Source of the DNA: Romanomermis culicivorax
Taxonomy: Eukaryota; Nematoda; Enoplea; Mermithida; Mermithidae
Assembly: GCA_963922205.1 (NCBI GenBank)
Contig: CAWUHX010000510.1
Coordinates: 1-64,000 of the forward strand
Reading direction: 5' to 3'
DNA length: 64,000 nucleotides
Shown here: positions 43,801 to 52,600 of the stretch, piece after piece
Position numbering within the stretch: the first letter of the stretch is position 1
Layout of the letters: every line of letters begins with the position of its first letter
Translations under genes and position numbers: made by a program
Notes under the pieces: generated by a model
Seen by the model: the letters and a program-made list of their open reading frames with translations, nothing else
Told to the model about the DNA's origin: nothing
The model's database searches: none

Positions 43801-46800
43801 AATGGCATAAAAATATGAAACCCATTTATTAGAATAACACAATATAACAAACAATAGTACAGTGGTGAGCAACGTTCCAATAGTGTACCTACTACCTTCT
43901 TCAGGCCATGACATTTTAACAACTGCTTGCAATGGGATTTAATCCCTGAACTTTGAGATAGTGAGTTGAGCACAACAGCTCTCGACAATAAACAGTATCA
44001 TAAACATTACTTTATGATAATTCTTATTATGAACAAAAGAGATGTCAAATGAAAGCAAGCTCTTTGTGTTTCGGTCACTTCGGTAATGCATATAATATTA
44101 CTGTGTATTCTATGATATCCCATATTGTGTAGAAATCCTACAAAATGTCGTACCTACCAATTGTCATACACTAATATTGTGATACCCTACCAACTGTGGT
44201 CCTACCAAATGTCTTCATACCAAATGTGGTAATCCCTATTTATTCAGGATGACTGGCACCATTTACGTCAAGGTGAAAAGAAAAAGGAAAGAAGAGCTTG
44301 AAATCTTAGTGTATTTGCCCAAAAACTTGAGGATTATGAAAGTTGTTCAAGAATTATGATGGAAGTGAATCAATTTCAACATGATTTTATTTTTTTGTAT
44401 AGCTGTGTATGTACCTATACTCATCAAAATGTATACAATATCCAATGTAATTACTGGTGTTGAATCTAGTGGCACCTGCCAGTGCCAGATACTAGGGATG
44501 CGATGAATCCTGGATTAGGATTGGGATGGATTCGGTCTTTTTTTCTGGATTCTGATTCAGATTCCAAGTGGACTTCTCTGATTTTCCAGATTCAATTATG
44601 GATTCAGATTCAGTAGTGTTGCCCAAAATTTTACCCCAAATCTGAATCCATTATGATTCTCCATTTCTTAGGCACACAATGAACGAACAATACAGTGGTT
44701 ATGACAATGCTACATTTGGGTAGTCCACCTACCACCTTCCTCAGGTGGCAATAAACTCTTTTTACAAAATTCATGGGTGAAGGGAATTGGACCCTGATCC
44801 CTTGATTGAGAGTCTAGAGTGCTACCACTGGGCCATCGCAGCCAGTAGTAACTTGTTTGGAAGTTCTATATATCTTGACTAGGGGGTACTAGTTCAGATT
44901 TGGGTTCCTGTCTGTTGCCCTTTCAAGGAATGCTTGGTTCCATATGTAGTCTTTTTCAATGCTCTTACTACCTACATTTCTTGGCCCCACTTTTTCCATC
45001 TCAATGGTTTCTCTGATCTTCCTTTCGTAGGCATTAGGTTCTTGGGCAAGTATGGTGGTATTGTGAAAATTGGGTGTACATACACATGATAGGCGATGCT
45101 GTGCTACGCCACTTTTTTCAACTTCGTCATGAATCTGTAATAATATGTCCTGCTGTGCTGAAATGACATTCACTTACAGCACTGGAAGCTAGAATCACCA
45201 TAATTTTCCATAGCTGATTTAGAAAAGAATCTGTTCAATTCCTCAAAATCTTTTTCCAAGATATGTAAGAGGTTACCTGTTGAAACTATAAAAATTTTAC
45301 ATTCTGATTTACTCTGCAATGAAACAACCATGTGCATCTTTTTTCATGAAACACCCTGTATGTAATTGCTTTCTTGATTGAGAAATTTTAAACAAAAAAA
45401 TGTGCTATCAATATCAATGTGCAAGGAATTTCGAACAAAAATTGAGTGGTCCGAGAAACTTAACATTGCTTGGGGAATCGCAAATTTTAAGCATTGGTCA
45501 GGAAGAAGGGATGGTTGGGGAAAAATGATGTTCAAGGAAAAGAGATGGTTGAGGAATGGATATATAACAGTTGAGATAAAGTAGTGTTTATGATACTGTT
45601 TATTCTTATGAACAAAAGAGATGTCAAACAAAAAAGGGAGCTCCTTATGTTCTGGTGACTTTGGAAATGCATATAATATTACTGTATATCCTATGATATC
45701 CCATATTATGCAGAAATCTTACAAAATGTTGTACCTACCAATTGTCATACCCTACCAATTGTGGTCCTACCAAATGTCTACCTTCCTGTGACCCCTATTT
45801 GTCTATCTACCTGTGATCCCTATTTATTCAGTATGACTGGCACCATTTACGACAAGGTGCTGGAAAAGCTTGAAATGTTAGTGTATTTGCCCAAAACTTT
45901 GAGGATTATGAAAGTTGTTTAATAATTATGATGGAAATGAATCAATTTCAACATGATTTTATTATTTTTCTGTATAGATGTATGTACTTCTGCCCGTAGG
46001 CACACAACAATATAGATGGTTATAATAACGCAACGTTCTGGTAGCCTGGTTGTTTGATTGAGAGTCTAGAGCACTAACACTGGTCCATACTCATCAAAAT
46101 GTCTTTAATATCCAAAGTTATTACTGGTGTTGAATCTGGTGGCACCTGCCAGTGCGAGATACTAGGGATGGGACAAATCCTGGATTGGGATTTGGCTGGA
46201 TTCAGTCTTTTTTTCTGAATTTGGATTCAGATTTGGATTCGACTTCACTGATGTTTCCGATTCCGATTTGGTAGTCTTGCCCAAAATTTTAGACCCAATC
46301 CGAATCCATTCTTAATTTGAGGTGTGTTGGTAAAAATGACTTCCAATCTCATTCATATGGATTATCTAATGCGATTTAAATCTTTCTGTGACATCTTGAA
46401 AATGAGGTTAAAAATACATATTCAGTAAAAAGTAGCTAATAAAACCTATATATTACTGCCATCATGACAATATGGACAGGCTAATAGACTGGAACCTTAT
46501 GATAACTGTGAAGAGATACAATTCCATGATTATGCAAAGACACAGCCAAAGTATGCTTAATGAGTATCAAAAAGTATTCAATCATAAGGTTAAAAGTTTG
46601 TTGTGTCTTAAATAATGACTGGACTAAGTTGAAAATAGATTAGCCCTAGGATAATTGGTAAATATTCACCTCGAAAAATATCCGATAAATAGCTAAGTTT
46701 AATAAGGCTAACTAACACAAAATAGATATATATCTAAGTACTAAATAATATCCAAGCGAAATAAAATGAATGCATGTACAAAACAACACACCTTATATAG

Positions 46801-47891
46801 TATCACAGAAGATCACAGAATGTTCTAGAACCATGTAGAACATAGAAGAATATTATACAATATTATGGAAGGTTCTAGAACTTTCCAGTACGATGCAGTA
46901 CATGAACTGTACCTGCACATCATGTCATGTGATGATACTGTAAGGTATGCATCACATCGTACTTGCACATCATATTGAGTGATCAAACTGTAAGATATGT
47001 ATCAAAGTTAGAACCCGGAACATATAATTTTTGCACAATACCGAAAGTTTCTAGGGTGAAAAGCTTTTCAAAACTGGGGAAATTTTCGGAAAATGTCCGA
47101 AAAATGGGTGCTTTTTTTGTAAAACTGCAAAAAAGGTAAAAAAACTTAGTTTATAAACAAATAAGGCTAAACAAACCGACCTATTCTGATATGTATTAAC
47201 ATGAAACATAGTAACACGTCCTAAAATGAAATAGTAACACGAAAAAAATTTCTGCTCCAACCCTTAATAGTCTGCTAGGAGCAGAGAAACCCTGCTTCTA
47301 TAAAATAAATATGTTGAAGTCGTTAATAAATGGTGCGCGTCTGATTTCGCAAAAATTAATGTGGGATTCGGATTTGGATTCAGATTCGGATTCGGATTTG
47401 GAATCCGATTCGGATTCGGATTTGGAATCAGATTCGCCTGAATCCTAAATTTCAGATTCGGATTCAGATTCAGTACTTAATAACTTCTTGGATTCGGAAT
47501 CGGATTTGGGAACTACATAAAACTGGATTCGTCTCTCTATCAGATACCAGGAGACCTGCACCATTGATGTGTCTGGGACATCGGTAGTGAAAAGCGTTTC
47601 CTACTGTATTCAACATTATCCAGCCAACTTTATTTCTAAACGTATAAATTAATCATGCAAAATCAAATTGTTTTACTGTAAAAAAACTTTTGGAAATTTA
47701 TGCTTCTAAATTGCATCTCAAATTCCAATCAGGCTGTACGACGATTGCGACGAACGGGGTCTACCCTTGCATTAATAATTCCGGGTTTTTCTGAAACTAC
47801 ATACAGTAACTCACTTTTGATAAGCAGGCGTCGACGCGATGTTGTTCAATGTCGAAACGACGATCAGAAAATAAACCAAAATTTTGCGCAT
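40881..47891 (-). CDS. Candidate secreted peptide precursor (114 aa, two exons)
   Basis: Exon 1 (47891-47815) encodes [20 protein letters not shown] plus TPAYQ, a convincing signal peptide, and ends at a GTGAGT donor in phase 2. Exon 2 (41148-40881) starts after TTTCTTGCAG with one base completing the codon, then encodes [19 protein letters not shown], an Asp run (DDDDDDDD), and a C-terminal part ending [15 protein letters not shown] and TGA. The join gives 115 codons in frame. Signal peptide, acidic spacer, dibasic KK and a C-terminal glycine (amide donor) are the layout of a neuropeptide precursor, predicting an amidated GYRPSVHL. I do not recognise the peptide family. The 6.7-kb intron (41149-47814) is repeat-rich. 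Linkage of the two exons is inference from phase and splice consensus; exon 2 alone is well supported by codon structure. Confidence 0.5.
43030..43598. mobile_element. Second Foldback-like composite: ACAACTGAGCACC arms around a pure telomeric core
   Basis: The left arm (43034-43200) consists of GACAACTGAGCACCA-type units and the right arm (43437-43598) of their complement (TGGTGCTCAGTTGTC). The centre is about 39 units of CCTAAG. Its outer right end (CAATTGTGGGGTCATG) resembles the left end of the element at 34656 (GTGACCCGACAATTG in complement). No clean target duplication was found. There is no unique DNA in its core, unlike the first copy. Confidence 0.72.
43202..43433 (-). repeat. Interstitial telomeric array (TTAGGC)n, minus orientation, about 39 copies
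   Basis: The longest telomeric array in the window: CCTAAG with occasional CCTGAG and CTTAAG variants. It is flanked directly on both sides by the inverted minisatellite arms. The L/G-only minus-strand frame across it is an artefact. Confidence 0.96.
43870..43995 (-). mobile_element. tRNA-derived SINE-like copy (diverged)
   Basis: Read on the minus strand, a diverged B box (AGGGATTAAATCCC) follows a GAGCTGTTGTGCTCAACTC stretch, and the tail GAAGAAGGTAGTAGGTACAC is shared with the better copy at 44674-44845. Only fair support by itself. Confidence 0.45.
44025..44650. repeat. Segmental duplication, copy 1 of about 620-700 bp
   Basis: From TATGAACAAAAGAGATGTCA through CATATAATATTACTGT, CCTACCAATTGTCATAC, GACTGGCACCATTTACG and GGCACCTGCCAGTGC to a GGATTC-rich patch, this aligns with 45600-46310. 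Substitutions and indels are frequent. No gene content. Confidence 0.8.
44674..44845 (-). mobile_element. tRNA-derived SINE
   Basis: Minus-strand reading gives GGCTGCGATGGCCCAGTGGT, which contains a Pol III A box (TGGCCCAGTGG). A B box (GGGTCCAATTCCC) follows about 40 bases later and then a tRNA-unrelated body (CACCTGAGGAAGGTGGTAGG). A partial copy lies at 45985-46100. Box spacing fits a tRNA head; the body shows it is not a tRNA gene. Confidence 0.6.
44889..45173 (-). pseudogene. Possible retroelement C-terminal fragment
   Basis: A 94-codon minus-strand frame includes [20 protein letters not shown] then [14 protein letters not shown] and ends naturally. The pattern (an E/RxxYxRKIRE segment preceding a short tail) resembles the region after the GIY-YIG or endonuclease domain in Penelope-like and other nematode/arthropod retroelement relics. 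No reverse transcriptase motif is present, so it would be a dead fragment. The identification is tentative. Confidence 0.35.
45595..46310. repeat. Segmental duplication, copy 2
   Basis: A partner of 44025-44650, offset by about 1.57 kb, with the same order of landmarks. An added TCTACC repeat lies near 45777-45805, and a SINE fragment (45985-46100) is inserted between shared segments. Confidence 0.8.
46163..47539. mobile_element. Possible hAT-like element with GATTCG-rich ends
   Basis: The left end is TAGGGATGGGACAAATCC and the right end, in complement, TAGAGAGACGAATCC. The flanks CGAGATAC (46155-46162) and TCAGATAC (47540-47547) match at 6 of 8 positions. Hexamer GGATTC/GGATTTG runs lie just inside each end. 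No transposase frame. Other GGATTC patches at 44500-44640 suggest further partial copies. Confidence 0.45.
47815..47891 (-). CDS. Exon 1 of the candidate peptide precursor (signal peptide)
   Basis: Starts ATGCGCAAAATTTTGG and encodes a 20-residue hydrophobic leader ending around [10 protein letters not shown]. The donor is AAAA|GTGAGT. Reading directly into the next nearby acceptor (TTTCAG, about 25 bases on) would give a stop after nine codons, which is the alternative, shorter gene model. Confidence 0.5.
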
Positions 47892-47949
47892 TATTTCGAC
47901 AATTTTGCTGGAAAAATACCTCAATAAGAACAATAGTTTGTTGTACAAT

Positions 47950-48106
47950 GACTCCGATGATATTTTTCGCCCTAATATTTGGGAGTGTGTGGGGGACCTT
48001 CGAGGATAGCCCCGGTGGTACTTGTAACCAGAACGAAAAAATCGCCACAGCAACCTGGGTGTACCATATGCTAATTAAGATATGGGAATTGCAGTCAAGC
48101 AGATAG
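47950..48106 (+). CDS. Small hypothetical secreted peptide ORF A (51 aa)
   Basis: Frame MTPMIFFALIFGSVWG followed by TFEDSPGGTCNQNEKIATAT and WVYHMLIKIWELQSSR. A hydrophobic leader is followed by a polar stretch with a single Cys. The GGTCNQNE segment resembles GAPCRQNE in ORF B at 48981. It is divergent from the minus-strand signal-peptide exon, with only about 58 bp between them. No known family is recognised; chance ORF remains possible. Confidence 0.3.
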
Positions 48107-48399
48107 TAAAAAATATTTTATTTATATATTAAGCTTTTCCATAGGGTATAGTCTTGTTTTTACTGTACATTTGTATAAATGGAACAAATCTCTATTGGTC
48201 AGGTTTACTGTAGCCTGTAGCCTGCTCACGGTTTCAGCTAATGCTTCTTACTCGACTGTTTTCAAGTTCAAATTTTCAGTCATGGGAAAATGAGCCTAAA
48301 AATGAGCCATTTTCTGATTACTGTAATTTCGTACGACTCAGATACTGATCGTCAGGTACACAAGAAGTTTGCAAAAATGTGAAATGCTTGTCAGGTGTC

Positions 48400-48830
48400 G
48401 CATGGCCGTACATCTATCCCAACACTGGCTCGGTAGTTCAATGGGAAGAACGCTGCAAGTCACAGAGACCCGGGTTCAAATCCCAGTTGAGCATTATTTT
48501 TCGAACAGTGTTTGGCGATGGTTACGATGGCAACGCGTTTACCCATTACGTGTCATGTGGAGGCTTGGATTGGTCCCACATTGGTGGGCCGCAGAACCTG
48601 CATCTTCAACGGACGAGGTCGTCCTTCTTTCAAGGGGGGGGGAATGTCACGTGTCGCACGGCCCTACATCACCCCTTCGTAACTATCCCAACACTGGCTC
48701 GGTAGTTCAATCGGAAGAACTATAGTCACAGAGACCTGGGTTCGAATCCCGGTTGAGCATTATTTTTCGAACAGTGTTTGGCGATGGTTACAATGGCAAT
48801 GCGTTTACCCATTAAGTGTCACGCTCCAAA
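48400..48830 (+). mobile_element. Tandem pair of tRNA-derived SINE copies
   Basis: Two copies share CAACACTGGCTCGGTAGTTC, a B box (GGGTTCAAATCCC / GGGTTCGAATCCC) and the tail GTTGAGCATTATTTTTCG plus GAACAGTGTTTGGCGATGG. The heads run 48428-48492 and 48697-48758, 269 bp apart. The first head folds partly as a tRNA: acceptor strands GCTCGGT and GTTGAGC pair at all seven positions (with G-U), and the D stem is GTTC/GAAC. The anticodon stem is poor and position 33 is not U, so these are SINE heads, not functional tRNA genes. Confidence 0.65.
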
Positions 48831-48980
48831 GTCAGTGTGCAAGATAGTAATGGAATCTAACATTCATAGCATCAACTAACTTGATCAGTATCAAATGATC
48901 ATAGAATAATCAACTTTTTGATTCCAGTCTGCTGAATATATTATACACATCCTCGTAGAAAAAAATTTTCCCCATTAATA

Positions 48981-49100
48981 ATGAATATCATCACCATTTT
49001 GATTATGAATGTTTCAGTAGAAGGTGCACCCTGCCGTCAGAATGAAGCTGATATTCTGGAAACTAACCACGATTACAATATACTACAAAACGAGTTCTAG
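48981..49100 (+). CDS. Small hypothetical secreted peptide ORF B (39 aa)
   Basis: Encodes MNIITILIMNVSVEG followed by APCRQNEADILETNHDYNIL and QNEF. There is a hydrophobic leader, one Cys, and an AATAAA about 40 bases after the stop. It shares G-x-x-C-x-Q-N-E with ORF A. The family is unknown. 49101-49695 otherwise holds only a MITE remnant. Confidence 0.3.
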   Translation: MNIITILIMNVSVEGAPCRQNEADILETNHDYNILQNEF

Positions 49101-49324
49101 AAGAAGTAACGGCAAAAATTTGCATAATTAATATTCAAAAATAAAAGCGGCTCTTTACGCTTGAAAAATTATTTTGAAAGGTGTGAAACTGTATATAGAA
49201 TTGAGCGAAAGTGTCGAAACTACTCGTCAAAAAACTGATCAAAAAGCATGTCCATGCTAGAAATCGATATTTCATGGTCAAAAAAATTTGCATAGTGGTT
49301 CGATTCTAGATAGAAATGCCTTAC

Positions 49325-49535
49325 TGCATTGCTGACGCTTCTGAATGTTGGGACACACACCAACTTGGTCGAACCCTATAGAACTCTAAATTTGGACTGT
49401 CCCAATTCGATAAAATTTGGAAAAAAAGTGGTTGTTTTCGAATTTTTTGCTTAAATTTTCGAAATTTTCGGTTTTTTCGACTTGTTTTGAGGGGGCTTTT
49501 ACCCCCCAACTGGTCGGACCTCTTACAGATATGTT
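49325..49535 (-). mobile_element. Copy of the CATACCTGTAA MITE family, minus orientation
   Basis: The right end, ACCCCCCAACTGGTCGGACC and TCTTACAGATATG, is the reverse complement of the left end of the element at 51545 (CATACCTGTAAGACCTCC then AGTTGGAGGGG). The left end near 49360 (CCAACTTGGTCGAACCCTAT) corresponds to its internal TATAGGGTTGGCC region. Confidence 0.55.
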
Positions 49536-49695
49536 GACCATAGTACTTTCTTTGCCATTTTTCAATTTTGGAGCTTTATGTAGAAAACGTCATTACGATT
49601 GTGTATAAGAAAAAATATTATGATGATTCGTTTCAAACGATTTCGATTCTCAAGATTATGATTTGATAATATTTTCATTAGAGTAATTTTTCAAA

Positions 49696-52600
49696 ATGGA
49701 TGTCGTCGAACTGATCGTGCAATTGATTGTCATTTTGAGCGAAAAAATTATCAGGTACATATTTTTGACTAATACGTCGTCAGAAAGCTTACTAACAATG
49801 CATTTTACTGTTGAATCAGATATCTGGATTCTGGATTCTGGAATCTGGATTGGATAACAATTTTGGCAATGGGAATGAATCAGTGTTTTTTTTGTGTGCC
49901 AAAACATGGTTTTTGGCACAAACAAATTTGGAATTGTACAAAAAAATTTAAGCGTTTGTGCCGACTGGCACAAAATTTTTGGCTGATCAAACATTAAATT
50001 TCCTTGATTTTTAGACGTTTTAGGCACTGTTTTTTTCCCCCGGGCCTTTTCCCCAAATGGGGAAAGGAGTCAAAATTTTTTTCCCGTTTTCCCGAAGTCG
50101 TTTTTTTCGCTTAAGAATGCTCACAGGCAGGGTTGGCAAGGCTTTGGTTTTTTGGTTTTTGGTTTTTTTGGTTTTTAAAAAAAACCAAAAAATTGGAAAA
50201 TCTCTGGTTTTTTGGTTTTTTTGGTTTTTCTCCAAAATCATTGGAAAACTGTTTTTTCACATTAGTCGATCTTCTAGATATGTATAGGTGTCTATCTAAA
50301 TCAACAAAACAATTAAATTAGTTGAATTGACTTCACTACAAAGTAGAAAAAAGTCGTATTTTTATGATACATTTCGTACTCAAAAGATGTAATATAAATC
50401 AATCGATATCCTTTGTATCCATCTTGCAAGCACACATTTAGTACATGAGATAACTTTGCTATAATTTGCTCACAAAAAAGTAGATGCTAAATCTTTCGTG
50501 GAGTGTACTTTTCGACCATACAGGGTGACATCCATTGATCCATATCATCATCAAAATGTTATAAAATATGATTGAGTTTAATATCCTGAATTTATTGTAA
50601 CGGTAAGCTTTTCAATTTTCTTAGCTCGAAATTTCAAAATATAAATGAGACCACAAAAATAAAGTTTTATACAGATCAGTTAAGCATACTGTAGGTTAAC
50701 AAAGAGAAGAGCTTTTGAGTGCTCATTTTTATGTGACTTGAAGTCGCTACTAAGTAGAAAAAATTGTGCAAAAATATGTATATCTATCATGCAAGCGAGA
50801 ATAGTATATATAATAAGACCCATTTGCTGTAGTTATAGCTCGCAGACAGGTTTGAAAAGCAAAAATTTGGAAACATCTGAAATGTCTATGTGCGACCTTC
50901 AACTATATTCGTAATATCAATAACATATGTAGTAATCTATCAATTTAAAACCGTCTTATCGAAAACGGTATTGTGTCATTTCAACTTTTCTGTGCATATG
51001 TATTTATGTGATGCATTGAAAAAATTCTGTAATTGATTTCTTTTGAGTTTTGATTACTTACATTGTGTATGGTGTATTTCTCTTTACTTGTAATTTTTCT
51101 TCTTTTCCTTGAATTTGCGCCTTACATATCGCATGCTCTGTTCCATTTTTACCTTTCTTATGTTCTTCACTAATGGTTCCTTTCTTATGTGCTCACTATT
51201 ACTGTATTTCTATTGCTATAATAGGGATTTCCTATAGCATAAAATAATGACACTTCTGATAAGATTAATACTTCTAGCTGCCATTTTACGGCTCCCTAAC
51301 TAGTCTTAGGTGATACAGAGAGCTTCTAGCAGTTTTTTACATAATTATTTTGATGTACCAAACATACTAAAGAATTAAACCAGAAAAAACCACTAAAAAA
51401 CCATAGAAAAACCAAAAAAACCATTAAAAAACCACTAAAAACCAAAAAACCAAAAAGTCGAAATTTCAAAAGTTTGGTTTTTGCCAACCCTGCTCACAGG
51501 CGCTTTATTTAGGTGTTTTTGAGCCTTTTCAAGCCTTCTGGTGCATACCTGTAAGACCTCCGAGCAGTTGGAGGGGGGAGGTATAGGGTTGGCCGAGGTT
51601 GGGGGGGGGGTCCCCCCCAACCCCCCCAAGTACAGGTATGTTCTGGTGTTTTCAGACCCGTTAATTCATTAAAATTGAGGAAAAAATTGAAGTTTTCGAG
51701 TTCAAAGTTTAATCTACAAGCATTGGAACAAACTTCCAACCAAACTATCCAGAAGCATAATGACTTTGAATTACATGAGAAATGGATGGTTGAGTCCTCT
51801 ATGATGACAAGTGAGAGGGTAATATTAAGTTTATGGGAGATTTAGATACAGACTTACCGATTATAAATTCTGATTCTCTGATGTTTAAAACCTATTATAC
51901 GTTTGGAATTCCGTGGGGATTTTCAGTAGGAGGAAAGTTGTGGGGGTTTGAAAAATAAACAAAATTGCAGAAAAAATTGACTAATTCATTGGAAATTAAT
52001 AAGAAATAAGTGCATGTATTTTTTTTATGAAATTATACATCAATCGAAAAGAGTTTTGGAATGTTTACTGTACTTTATTGAATTGATTGTTTTATTCTGT
52101 GCCTGTTTTTTAGAGAAAAAGGATGAATTTGATAAAAAATTTTACGGACTTTTCGGGTGCGGCAAAATTAGGCTTAGGCTTAGGCTTAGGCTTAGGCTTA
52201 GGCTTTGGCTTAGGTTTAGGCTTAGGAAAGTGCTTCGCTGTTGCCAAATTTGACCGTTTTGGGGTTTTTGCTGATGGAAAATGTCATGAAAACATCAATT
52301 TTTAATGGAAAAACAAATTTTGAGCCGAAAGAATTTTTTTTAAAAAATTTTATTTTTTTTGATTCAAAAGTTTTTTCCCCATAGAAAATTGATGTTTTTA
52401 TGATGTTCTCCATCGTCAAAAACCCCAAAATGGCCAAATTTGGCAAAAATGCAAAAATCCCATAAACTTTAAAAATTCCCAAGTGAGAACCCAAAAGGGA
52501 TGTTAACCTTTCCGGCGCGAAGCGCCGGAAAAATTTTTTGGGTATTGATATTCTGCGACCAGGGTTTTTTTGACCTACGAGTCACAAGCCAAGTGGCTTG

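Noticed and set aside
48428..48492. Functional tRNA gene
   Set aside because: Acceptor and D stems and the B box are good, but it is only 65 nt, the anticodon stem is poor and position 33 is not T; a second copy with the same tRNA-unrelated tail shows a SINE.
48369..48725. Plus-strand frames of 108-118 codons over the SINE pair
   Set aside because: They run through tRNA-derived repeat sequence, and both copies are open in different frames.
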